Assembly (NCBI RefSeq): GCF_015209595.1
Contig: NZ_JADEYS010000008.1
Location: 124,001-188,000 of the forward strand
DNA length: 64,000 bases
Reading direction: 5' to 3'
Source: Pontibacterium sinense
GTDB taxonomy: Bacteria; Pseudomonadota; Gammaproteobacteria; Pseudomonadales; Balneatricaceae
Within the stretch, counting starts at the first letter, position 1; each line of letters begins with the position of its first letter. The notes beneath the pieces were generated by a model. The model searched no databases. It saw only the letters and a program-made list of their open reading frames with translations, and had not been told where the DNA came from. Positions 42,799-50,658 of the stretch are shown one piece after another. The position numbers were made by a program, and so were the translations under genes.

Positions 42799-43497
42799 AT
42801 GAATCCTATTCGAGTAGTTATTGCAGAAGATGATCATCAGATCGCAGAGATCCAGCGGCGGTTTCTGGACCGCATCGATGGGTTTGAGCTGGTGGGCGTG
42901 GCCCACGGTTTAGAAGAGGCGGAAGATCTGGTCGATGTATTACAGCCGGAACTACTGTTGTTAGATATACAGTTTCCGACCGGCACCGGACTGGAGCTGT
43001 TACGGACTATGCGCTCGCGTAACAGTGAAACCGATGTGATCCTGATTACCGCAGCTAAAGAGGTAGAAACCCTGCAGGCAGCATTACGTGGCGGGGTGTT
43101 CGATTACATTCTGAAGCCGTTGGTGTTTGAGCGGTTACAGGAAACCCTGCAAAACTTTGGTAGCCACCGGGCCAAGTTACAGGCGATGCAGTCGATAGCT
43201 CAGAGCGATGTCGATACCATCCTGCCGCGTGGCGGTTCAGCGGCTGTGGGTACGTTGCCCCCACAAGAGCAGCGCCTGCCAAAAGGGATTGATGCGCTCA
43301 CATTGGAGAAGATCCGTCAGGTGTTCAGCGCTCAGGCACAGGCCTTGAATGCTGAGGAGATGGGAGAGCTGATCGGGGCCAGCCGCACCACTGCAAGGCG
43401 GTATCTCGAGTACATGGTCAGTACCAATGAGTTGGCGGCAGAGGTGAGTTACGGCAGTGTAGGACGCCCGGAGCGCCGCTATAAGCAAGCGGCGTAA
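42799..43497 (+). CDS. CitB/DcuR-type response regulator
   Basis: A 232-residue regulator. The receiver domain holds the phosphorylated Asp56 in LLLLDIQFP with acidic AEDDHQIAE at residues 9-17 and Lys near 107 in YILKPL. The C-terminal part after residue 150 has a winged or HTH-type DNA-binding domain (MGELIGASRTTARRYLEYM). This is the pattern of CitB/DcuR and TctD-like relatives. It follows the kinase gene by 26 bp and would bind the intergenic repeats before tctC. Direct promoter binding is inferred. Confidence 0.9.
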   Translation: MNPIRVVIAEDDHQIAEIQRRFLDRIDGFELVGVAHGLEEAEDLVDVLQPELLLLDIQFPTGTGLELLRTMRSRNSETDVILITAAKEVETLQAALRGGVFDYILKPLVFERLQETLQNFGSHRAKLQAMQSIAQSDVDTILPRGGSAAVGTLPPQEQRLPKGIDALTLEKIRQVFSAQAQALNAEEMGELIGASRTTARRYLEYMVSTNELAAEVSYGSVGRPERRYKQAA

Positions 43498-43519
43498 GCG
43501 CCGATCATTAAGCGTGGTG

Positions 43520-43915
43520 TTAGTCTTTCATTTGAATAGCGCCGTCAGCTTCGCGCCAGGCACCAAAACCGCCGTGGATATGTTTCACCTTGCTCAACCC
43601 CATCTCAACGATGGCGCGTCCTGCCAGTGCTGAGCGCAGTCCACCGGCGCAGAACAGCACAAATGTCAGGTCTTTCTGGAAAATCCCCTTCGCATAGGGG
43701 CTTTCAGGGTCTATCCAAAACTCCAGCATGCCACGAGGGCAGTGATACGCACCGGGAATCCGGCCTTCACGATCCAGTTCCCGAATATCGCGGATATCCA
43801 CAAACTGAACACCCTCCTGTTTATAGAGATCCAGTGCTTCGCAGACGGTGATCTCGTCCACAATTTGATTGGCTTCTTCAACCAGCTGATAGATACCTTT
43901 AGTGATGTTGCTCAT
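43520..43915 (-). CDS. Rhodanese-like domain protein
   Basis: A 131-residue single-domain rhodanese. The motifs FVDIRDIRELDREGRIPGAY (about 37-56) and the active-site loop FCAGGLRSALAG (Cys near residue 91) are present, followed by the typical C-terminal GGFGAW. Active-site Cys is retained, so sulfurtransferase activity is possible; in many such proteins the real substrate is unknown. It starts directly beside the MFS gene at 43916 on the same strand and is likely part of its operon, controlled by the divergent AraC regulator at 45183. Confidence 0.88.
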   Translation of the reverse strand: MSNITKGIYQLVEEANQIVDEITVCEALDLYKQEGVQFVDIRDIRELDREGRIPGAYHCPRGMLEFWIDPESPYAKGIFQKDLTFVLFCAGGLRSALAGRAIVEMGLSKVKHIHGGFGAWREADGAIQMKD

Positions 43916-45121
43916 TTAGGTGGTTCCTTTCAGAGTTGTCGATTGAGTGCAGTGGTTGTTTGTTGTTTTAGACAGCTGCATCGCCCAGAGCAGAGCAATA
44001 ATGCCTGCCGTCATCACCAGCAGTGTCATGAGCAGGCCGCTGTAATAGTTACCATTCATCTCCGCCAGATAACCCACAATCGCGGGTGCGATCATTTGGG
44101 CCAGGCCGTAACTAAAGGTCAGGCGGCTCATCGGGCGGGATGGGTTGTGAGGATAGAGCCGTCCCACCATAGAGAGCGTCATGCTGACGATACCGATAAA
44201 GCTGCCGCCATAAATCACGGCGCTGAGTAGAGTGACAGACAGCTCCTGACTGATCATCAGCAGCAAAATGCTCAGGCTGTTGAGCACATAGGCAAGAAAC
44301 AGTGCCAGCCATTGACCGTAGACACGGGCAAAACGGTCCCATAAGCCACAGGCCGGAGCGCAGGCCAGCCCCACCACCAGCCAGATCAACCAGCCCTGAC
44401 CGCGTAACGTGTCCGAGGATTCAGCGATGGCGACCAGAAATGTTGCGGTGATCACGTACCCGACGCCAGCACAGAAGTAGGCGGTTTGCAGCACGGGCAT
44501 AAACAGGCCGGAGACGGAGTGTGCGGACGTGTTGGTCGCCGGTCGGATTGAATCTTCTGCCTGATCCGGAAACCAGCGCCAGACGGGGAGGGTAAGTACC
44601 AAACCCACCGATCCGTAGATCAGCCATTGTTGGTCCCAGCTGAAATGGTCTTTGATCAGTTCAGCCAGCAAAGCGGTGATCACAATGCCAAGGCCTAAAC
44701 CGGAGAAAAAGATCCCCAGCTCAGCCTGATGTTTGTGTTTCATCAACCAGTGCATCAGCAACCCGGCACCCAGCAAAACACCCGCCGAGCTGCTAAGGCC
44801 AGAGATAAAGCGCAGCAGATACCAGATGATTTCGTTCTGCGTAAACGCCATCAGCAGGGTAGTGATAACCGCGCCACACAGACCACTGCGAAACAGAATC
44901 TGTTTCAGCTTGAGACTGCTGATAAACGAGATCAGCAGGGCGCCGCTGAGATAACCCGCATAGTTGGCTGCAGCCAGATAGCCTGCAACGGACTCACTTA
45001 GATCGATCTCTTCCATCATTTCAGGAATCATCGGCGTATAGGCAAAACGGGCGATGCCGATGGTAATAATCATGCCAAGGACGCTGGTGATCAGCATCCT
45101 GGCTTTGCTAAGGGTAGGCAT
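43916..45121 (-). CDS. YbfB/YjiJ family MFS transporter
   Basis: A 401-residue protein with 12 predicted membrane segments. ATG 45121 has GGAG eight bases upstream; the TTG before it is not used. The start GIARFAYTPMIPEMMEEIDL followed by the AANYAGYLSGALL block is the YbfB/YjiJ signature, which marks a little-studied group of major facilitator carriers. Substrate unknown. It overlaps in operon fashion with a rhodanese gene downstream. A second member of the same family lies at 61780-63015, again beside a divergent regulator. Confidence 0.88.
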   Translation of the reverse strand: MPTLSKARMLITSVLGMIITIGIARFAYTPMIPEMMEEIDLSESVAGYLAAANYAGYLSGALLISFISSLKLKQILFRSGLCGAVITTLLMAFTQNEIIWYLLRFISGLSSSAGVLLGAGLLMHWLMKHKHQAELGIFFSGLGLGIVITALLAELIKDHFSWDQQWLIYGSVGLVLTLPVWRWFPDQAEDSIRPATNTSAHSVSGLFMPVLQTAYFCAGVGYVITATFLVAIAESSDTLRGQGWLIWLVVGLACAPACGLWDRFARVYGQWLALFLAYVLNSLSILLLMISQELSVTLLSAVIYGGSFIGIVSMTLSMVGRLYPHNPSRPMSRLTFSYGLAQMIAPAIVGYLAEMNGNYYSGLLMTLLVMTAGIIALLWAMQLSKTTNNHCTQSTTLKGTT

Positions 45122-45182
45122 CAATTTAACTCCGTGACTGTTCTTCTGACACAGTAGCGGATACGCTTGTGGCTATCTTTAT

Positions 45183-46040
45183 ATGAAAAGACAATTTGTA
45201 TATATAGTCAGCCAAGTTATGAATGCACCTGATAACGAACTCAATCTTTTGACCATGCAGCAGTTGCCACGCGAAGTGTTTGTGCGGCAGGAAGAGATGC
45301 CTGCCCGGCACTTTTTTCCGGCCCATACGCACGAGTGGCACCAACTGCTATATGCCATCTCCGGTGTTTTAGTGGTGACACTGGAGGGTGAGCGCTACTT
45401 TATTCCACCGGAACAAGCGATCTGGTTACCTGCGGGGTGCCAGCACAGTGTCTATACGGAATTTGGGGCTGACCTGAAGAGTCTCTACGTTGACCGCAAC
45501 TATCGGGGGCTGGATACGCCAGACAGTGTTGAACGTTCCCAGAAAAGCACTGTATTACATATCACGCCGCTGATGCGGGAACTGATCAAAGAGGCGGCCG
45601 GTTTTGCCGTGGAGTATTCCTTGGAAGGGTACGAAAACGATTTGATTCAGTTATTGCTGCAAACCTTGTCCCGCTTGCGTCGTGAAGAGGGTTATCTGCC
45701 CTGGCCGACCGAAAAGGATCTGTTTCAGTTGTGTAACCGGCTTTATGAGCAGCCCGATGACACCTCGTCTACCGCAGTGCTTGCTCAATCGGTGTCTATG
45801 TCTCAGCGCACGCTGGACCGTAAGTTCCGCAAGGAAACCGGGATGTCACTTAAGCATTGGCGCTTGCAGTTAAAGATGTTGAAAGCGATTGAGCTGTTGA
45901 ATACGGGGCAGAGCATTACCAGTATTGCACTGGATCTGGGGTATAGCTCCCCCTCTCCGTTTATCTATATGTTCCGCGAACGGACCGGTATCAGCCCGGT
46001 CCAGTATCGAAAACAGCAGGAAACGGGTGTGTCGTCTTAA
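45183..46040 (+). CDS. AraC family transcriptional regulator, divergent to the MFS gene
   Basis: A 285-residue protein with an N-terminal cupin (residues 35-130: HTHEWHQLLYAISGVLVVTL and PAGCQHSVY) and a C-terminal double HTH of the AraC type (SMSQRTLDRKFRKETGMSLK and SITSIALDLGYSSPSPFIYM). Cupin-AraC proteins bind small ligands and activate a neighbouring operon; the divergent MFS-rhodanese unit is the likely target. The ATG at 45183 and that at 45219 are both plausible starts; neither has a strong ribosome binding site. Confidence 0.86.
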   Translation: MKRQFVYIVSQVMNAPDNELNLLTMQQLPREVFVRQEEMPARHFFPAHTHEWHQLLYAISGVLVVTLEGERYFIPPEQAIWLPAGCQHSVYTEFGADLKSLYVDRNYRGLDTPDSVERSQKSTVLHITPLMRELIKEAAGFAVEYSLEGYENDLIQLLLQTLSRLRREEGYLPWPTEKDLFQLCNRLYEQPDDTSSTAVLAQSVSMSQRTLDRKFRKETGMSLKHWRLQLKMLKAIELLNTGQSITSIALDLGYSSPSPFIYMFRERTGISPVQYRKQQETGVSS

Positions 46041-46684
46041 GGTGTGACTGACGAGAGTATCCATTCCAGCCGCTCTGCCACATAGCTCTCCATCATTGCT
46101 ACCGGGCTGAGATTAAACATCCGCATACGACCCGTATGGGCCAGCATAAGCAAGCCTGTGGCATGGGCGAAAATCTCTGCGGTGATCCGTGTGGCTTTGG
46201 CCTGATCAATGCCCAGTGCAACAGCGGTATCGGTAATCGCTGATAAGGCCGCTGTTAGTTGATCGTTTAATGGCTGGTTACGATCTTTACCCACACCTTT
46301 GGGCGTCATTCCGCCACGGAACAGATAAAAGCCCAGATCCAGGTCTTTTGGATTCAGATGATAAAACTCAAAAAATCCCATGGCGGCAGCGCTGAAGCGG
46401 TCTGACGGCGAGCTGGCTTTATGCTGTGCCCGATCCATATGTGTTTGCAGCCGGACAAGAGATTCTTCCAGCAACGTAGCGTACACCGCTTCTTTTGATG
46501 CAAAGTGAAAATACAATGCTGCCGGTGTGTAGCCAGCTTCCTGCGCAATAGCCCGCAAGCTGGCACCTTCAAGACCTTCCTGAGCAAATATCTTGCGTGC
46601 AGCCGCCAGTATCATCTCCCGCTTCATATCTTTCACCGCCTGCTTTCGGGCGCTATTGCGGGAGGTTTTTGTACTGTCGGTCAT
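46037..46684 (-). CDS. TetR family transcriptional regulator
   Basis: A 215-residue repressor-type protein. Residues 24-70 are the TetR HTH (ILAAARKIFAQEGLEGASLR and IAQEAGYTPAALYFHFASKE). The C-terminal ligand domain is variable, with no recognised ligand. It is divergent to the flavoprotein gene at 46772 with 87 bp between, in which an AT-rich inverted repeat (TTTAAC/GTTAAA core) lies. It overlaps the 3' end of the AraC gene by four bases on the opposite strand. It probably represses itself and the divergent gene. Confidence 0.88.
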   Translation of the reverse strand: MTDSTKTSRNSARKQAVKDMKREMILAAARKIFAQEGLEGASLRAIAQEAGYTPAALYFHFASKEAVYATLLEESLVRLQTHMDRAQHKASSPSDRFSAAAMGFFEFYHLNPKDLDLGFYLFRGGMTPKGVGKDRNQPLNDQLTAALSAITDTAVALGIDQAKATRITAEIFAHATGLLMLAHTGRMRMFNLSPVAMMESYVAERLEWILSSVTP

Positions 46685-46715
46685 GGTCGGGCTCTATCAG
46701 TTTGTTGTATTGATT

Positions 46716-46741
46716 AAAAATTTTAACACTGTTAAATTTTT
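46716..46741. promoter_or_regulatory. Possible TetR operator
   Basis: TTTAAC (46722-46727) and GTTAAA (46731-46736) are inverted around ACT, extended imperfectly by A/T runs on both sides. It lies between the divergent TetR gene and the flavoprotein gene. Confidence 0.45.
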
Positions 46742-46771
46742 GTTGAAAGAGCACTAATTTATCAGGGTGAC

Positions 46772-48307
46772 ATGACGATGTTGATGACAGCAGATGACTA
46801 CCGGGAATCGCTTCGCCGCTACAATCCTCGGGTGTTTGTGAACGGTTTACAGGTGACCAGTGTGGTGGACGAACCGCTGCTTTCACCGGGTATCAACGGT
46901 GTGGGGGTGACCTACGATTTTGCCCATCAGGATAAATACCGTGACTGGCTGACCGCGACACAAAGCACCTCAGGGCAGTTGGTAAACCGGATGCTACATA
47001 TCAACGAAAGCAGCGACGATCTGCTGAAAAAGTTGGAAGCCGTGCGTGCGGTCTGTGCTGAATCAGGCTGTGCGCAACGTTACCTGAGTCATGATGCGTT
47101 GAATGGGTTGTATCAGGCGACACAGCAGACCGATGCGAATCACGGTACGGATTATCACAGCCGTTTCCTTGAGTATCTGCATCGGGTACAGGATGAGGAT
47201 CTGACCTTGGGTGTGGCGATGACCGATGCGAAAGGGGATCGCTCCAAACGCCCCGGCCTGCAAAGCAACCTTGATGTCTATGTACACATCAAAGAGCGCC
47301 GCCCGGATGGCATTGTGATTCGTGGTACCAAAGCGATCGTCACCGGCGCGCCTTATATGCATGAGTTTCTGGTGATGCCGTGTCGTACCCATACCCCAGA
47401 GGATGCGGATTTTGCGGTGGCCTGTGCGGTGCCGGTGGATGCTGAGGGTGTGACCATCGTTGCTAAACCTGCGGGTCGACCGGGCGAAGCCGCGGCTAAG
47501 TTCTCAGCCAAATACGGTCAGTCCACGGGGGTGGTGATCTTTGATGATGTGTTTGTACCGCATAAGCATGTGTTTCTGGCCGGAGAGACCGAAGAGGGCG
47601 GTTTTCTCACCACATCCTATGCCAACCACCATCGGCACTCCTGCATCGGAGCGCGGGCTGGATTTGGCGACCTGCTGATTGGTGCAGGGGCGCTAATGAC
47701 CGAGGCCAATGGCCTTGATCCTGATAAACATGGTCATATCCGTGATGCGATGGTCGAGCTGATCACTATTACCGAAAGTTTCTATGCCTGTGGAATCGCT
47801 GCATCGGTCTACCCCACGCATGACCCCTCAGGCGTTATGATGCCTAACCCGGTCTATGCCAACATCGGAAAATTACTGCTGGCGACCAAAATCTACGATA
47901 TGCACCGTGTGGCGCATTATGTCTCGGGTGGTTTAGTGGTCGCGCTACCGGGGCCGGATGAAGATCATAATCCGGAAACGCAGGTTGATCTGTTGGATGT
48001 GTTAGGGGCGAATCCCAATGTTCCGGCAGCAGAGCGGGTGGAAGTCTCACGCTTTATCGAAGACCTTACCGCGTCTCATCAGGGGGGATGGTACTCGATG
48101 ATCTCTTTGCATGGTGGTGGTTCACCGGAAGCGATGAAACGGGAGATCTGGCGTAACTATCCGGTGATGGAAAAAACCGAGCTGGTGGAACGTTTGCTGG
48201 ATCGTGGTGTTTTGGATAACGGTCAGAAGGTGTCTAAGCAACCGGGACGTTGCTGTGCCAAAGGGTGTGAACCCCCTGAGGCGATAGGCGGAAGTGAATC
48301 AGAGTGA
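46772..48307 (+). CDS. AbfD/HpaB-like FAD enzyme lacking two Fe-S ligands
   Basis: A 511-residue protein similar over its length to 4-hydroxybutyryl-CoA dehydratase (AbfD, Clostridium) and to 4-hydroxyphenylacetate 3-monooxygenase (HpaB). The N-terminus MLMTADDYRESLRRYNPR (from 46778) and the middle block AMTDAKGDRS match the AbfD family. From memory, the AbfD cluster ligands are Cys99, Cys103, His292 and Cys299; here the equivalents are Cys100, Tyr104, His287 and Ala294, so two ligands are missing. A [4Fe-4S] dehydratase is therefore unlikely and a flavin-only reaction (monooxygenase or acyl-CoA dehydrogenation type) is more probable. The C-terminus bears CCAKGC. A TetR gene is divergent. 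Substrate unknown. Confidence 0.78.
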   Translation: MTMLMTADDYRESLRRYNPRVFVNGLQVTSVVDEPLLSPGINGVGVTYDFAHQDKYRDWLTATQSTSGQLVNRMLHINESSDDLLKKLEAVRAVCAESGCAQRYLSHDALNGLYQATQQTDANHGTDYHSRFLEYLHRVQDEDLTLGVAMTDAKGDRSKRPGLQSNLDVYVHIKERRPDGIVIRGTKAIVTGAPYMHEFLVMPCRTHTPEDADFAVACAVPVDAEGVTIVAKPAGRPGEAAAKFSAKYGQSTGVVIFDDVFVPHKHVFLAGETEEGGFLTTSYANHHRHSCIGARAGFGDLLIGAGALMTEANGLDPDKHGHIRDAMVELITITESFYACGIAASVYPTHDPSGVMMPNPVYANIGKLLLATKIYDMHRVAHYVSGGLVVALPGPDEDHNPETQVDLLDVLGANPNVPAAERVEVSRFIEDLTASHQGGWYSMISLHGGGSPEAMKREIWRNYPVMEKTELVERLLDRGVLDNGQKVSKQPGRCCAKGCEPPEAIGGSESE

Positions 48308-48374
48308 TGAAACAATGAAAGCGCTGGTCAGCATGTCTGCCAGCGCTCATATCACAGAGGACTACTACGGATGA

Positions 48375-48806
48375 TCAGCGCAGATCGTCGATGGAATAAC
48401 CTTCCAATGCGTAGGCGGGCAGATCTGTTTCAGCTGGCACCGGTGTAGACTTGCCGTTGTCGTCGATGGCGACAAACTTAAAGGTCGCTTCTGTCACTTT
48501 CTCGCGGTGACCGATACGGCCGCGGCGTACCCAGGCTTCTACATGTACGTTGATTGAGGTGCGACCCACTGACTCTATATCGGTATACACCCCCAGAATA
48601 TCACCCACTTTAACCGGGCGAATGAAGCTCATAGTATCCAGCGATACGGTAACAACACGGCACTGGGCGCGCTGACCGGCACAGATACCGGCGGCCATAT
48701 CCATTTGTGACAACACCCAGCCACCAAAAATATCCCCTGCCGGGTTGGTATCCGCGGGCATCGCGATCGTGCGGGTCGTCAGTCGACCTCTAGTCGTTTC
48801 TGTCAT
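48375..48806 (-). CDS. yciA: YciA-like acyl-CoA thioesterase
   Basis: A 143-residue hotdog-fold enzyme. The catalytic block NPAGDIFGGWVLSQMDMAAG (residues 21-40) and the strand VTVSLDTMSFIRPVKVGD fit YciA, which hydrolyses many acyl-CoA esters as a hexamer. The gene starts at ATG 48806 and is monocistronic. It lies near the AbfD-like gene, which is converging with it; a link through acyl-CoA metabolism is possible but not shown. Confidence 0.9.
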   Translation of the reverse strand: MTETTRGRLTTRTIAMPADTNPAGDIFGGWVLSQMDMAAGICAGQRAQCRVVTVSLDTMSFIRPVKVGDILGVYTDIESVGRTSINVHVEAWVRRGRIGHREKVTEATFKFVAIDDNGKSTPVPAETDLPAYALEGYSIDDLR

Positions 48807-48915
48807 AGCAATCGGCCTTGCTTGTTTTATTGGTTGTTAGTTATACAACGCATTATTCCACTTTAGTTGTAGGGGTGGGAAGGGCTAAGGCTGAAAGCGG
48901 TTGTTGTTCTTGTGG

Positions 48916-49521
48916 CTAAATGATCTTCAAGTAGACGTGGTGATACGCGATATCTGCCGCCACATACATCAGCAAGAGCGCCATACAGAGGTTCAGAACC
49001 CGAAAATAGATCGGGTGAGAGATCAGCTTACCCAAACGTGCCCCCATCAGGAGATAACTACCGGGGGCTCCAAATGCCAGTACACCTAACAGCAGGGTCC
49101 AGAATAAGATCGCGCTGCCGGTAATCCCCGCGGCGGGAAACTGCACGGTGACAATCGGCAAAATGACAATCAGGGATTTAGGATTCAGTAACTGCATTAG
49201 CAGGCCGGATCTGAAACTGAGTGTGACTGAAGACTGCTGATTTTGATCGCTCACGATCACACTGGCGTGTGCGACTTTGTATGCCAGGTAGGTGATATAC
49301 ACTGCGCCTACACAGCTGATGATCAGTTGTAACGCGGGTGTCACTATCCATGCGCCGGTATACCCTAATATCAGGAACATCGAAAACATAGCGCAGCCAA
49401 CACCCAGACAAAAGAGCCAGTGTGTGGAGCTCTGGCCGTTCAATCCAGCATTCAGACTGAGCAGATTAACGGGGCCGGGGGTGTACATAATGCCAAGCGC
49501 GAACGCGAGTATTTCAACCAT
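48916..49521 (-). CDS. LysE/RhtB family amino acid exporter
   Basis: A 201-residue membrane protein with about six hydrophobic segments. The N-terminal GIMYTPGPVNLLSLNAGL is the LysE/RhtB signature (PGP motif), and the LNPKSLIVILPIVTVQF block after residue 110 fits the family. These proteins export amino acids such as threonine, homoserine or leucine. The AraC regulator 52 bp upstream on the same strand may control it. Substrate unknown. Confidence 0.87.
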   Translation of the reverse strand: MVEILAFALGIMYTPGPVNLLSLNAGLNGQSSTHWLFCLGVGCAMFSMFLILGYTGAWIVTPALQLIISCVGAVYITYLAYKVAHASVIVSDQNQQSSVTLSFRSGLLMQLLNPKSLIVILPIVTVQFPAAGITGSAILFWTLLLGVLAFGAPGSYLLMGARLGKLISHPIYFRVLNLCMALLLMYVAADIAYHHVYLKII

Positions 49522-49573
49522 AGTGAAACCCTGAAGGTAGGAACAGAATTTGGGTAAAGGCAGATGTCAGGTT

Positions 49574-50404
49574 CTAGCGGTTTAGAACGTGCTGCTGATA
49601 CTGATGGGGGGTCATACCGTAGATCGGTTTAAAGCGCCGATTAAAATGGCTGAGATCGGTAAATCCATACTCAAATACCACATCGTCTACAGCGCGTCCG
49701 GCTTCCAGCGCTTCACGGGCGCGGTTGATTCGACAGTTCAGAATGTATTGGTGGGGTGTAATTCCAAACTGTTGGCGGAACATCCGCAGAAAGTGATATT
49801 TCGAAAGGTTGGCGTGCTGACTGATCGTGTCCAGCGACATATCTTCCAACAGGTGCGCATGGATATACTCGCGCGCGGTCTGCAGCAGGCGATCAACCTT
49901 CCGTTCGACCCTGTTTGGCGAATACTTACCGTAACGCTGCGCGATCCGTGCAGCCAGCTGATACAGCTCATGCTCCAGAAAAACCGTATTTTCAGTTTTC
50001 TGTTCAATTAAGTGCGCCATCGTGCTGATGCACTGACGTATGTGTGTATCGTTAAGAAGGTTTTCCGCGATCTGAAAATCACGGCTTTGTTCAACGCCCG
50101 CACTGGCTAACATCGGTTCCAAAAGTGTGGGATGGATATAGAGCATGCGGTAACGCAACGTATCATCCACACCTGAATGCCCGTCGTGAACGTCATCGGG
50201 GTTAAAAATGATGATATTGCCGGGCAGGCTGCGATGGAATTCGCCGCCGCAAAAGAAGTCCTGACGCCCGGCTAAGGTTAAACCAAACGAATACTCCTCA
50301 TGGGCGTGTTTGCCGTAGGCGAAATCATTCATTTGGGCGCGCAGCAGTGTCACCTGATCCAGATGTTGGCTTTTAGCGAATTGAAACTGGTTCTCTTGAT
50401 TCAT
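49574..50404 (-). CDS. AraC family transcriptional regulator, beside the LysE exporter
   Basis: A 276-residue cupin-AraC protein: N-terminal cupin with KHAHEEYSFGLTLAGRQDFF and NIIIFNPDDVHDGHSG, and a C-terminal AraC domain (MSLDTISQHANLSKYHFLRM and VDDVVFEYGFTDLSHFNRRF). It belongs to the group that is often found next to LysE exporters and is proposed to respond to amino acids. It is transcribed in the same direction as the exporter gene with 52 bp between them. Confidence 0.87.
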   Translation of the reverse strand: MNQENQFQFAKSQHLDQVTLLRAQMNDFAYGKHAHEEYSFGLTLAGRQDFFCGGEFHRSLPGNIIIFNPDDVHDGHSGVDDTLRYRMLYIHPTLLEPMLASAGVEQSRDFQIAENLLNDTHIRQCISTMAHLIEQKTENTVFLEHELYQLAARIAQRYGKYSPNRVERKVDRLLQTAREYIHAHLLEDMSLDTISQHANLSKYHFLRMFRQQFGITPHQYILNCRINRAREALEAGRAVDDVVFEYGFTDLSHFNRRFKPIYGMTPHQYQQHVLNR

Positions 50405-50570
50405 GGGTGTCCACTGCCGTTAACTCATCATACGTTGTCTTGAGCTGCAGGAACCAGTTTAGAAGTGTGGGGGTGGTGTCCGCTAGGATGAAATTGCGGA
50501 GTTATGCGAATGGGGGAATTTAGCGGCAGTGTGAGAATGGGTTGAGAGGCGGGATATGGAGATCAGGGTG

Positions 50571-50600
50571 CATTAACGCCACGCAATCGCAGCGTTAATG
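50571..50600. repeat. 9-bp inverted repeat between rnr and the AraC gene
   Basis: CATTAACGC (50571-50579) pairs with GCGTTAATG (50592-50600) around a 12-nt loop. No T-run follows on either strand. It lies next to the 14-bp tandem repeat. Confidence 0.45.
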
Positions 50601-50602
50601 TA

Positions 50603-50658
50603 CCCATAGAACCTATAAGTTCGAACCTATACTTTCGAACTTATGATGTCGAACTTAT
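50603..50658 (-). repeat. Four tandem 14-bp repeats at the rnr stop codon
   Basis: On the minus strand the units read ATAAGTTCGACATC, ATAAGTTCGAAAGT, ATAGGTTCGAACTT and ATAGGTTCTATGGG, running straight on from each other for 56 bp. The TAA stop of rnr (50655-50657) is inside the first unit. The middle two units also form an 11-bp inverted repeat (ATAAGTTCGAA/TTCGAACTTAT). Confidence 0.85.

Noticed and set aside
50603-50658. CRISPR array
   Set aside because: The 14-bp units are directly adjacent with no unique spacers.
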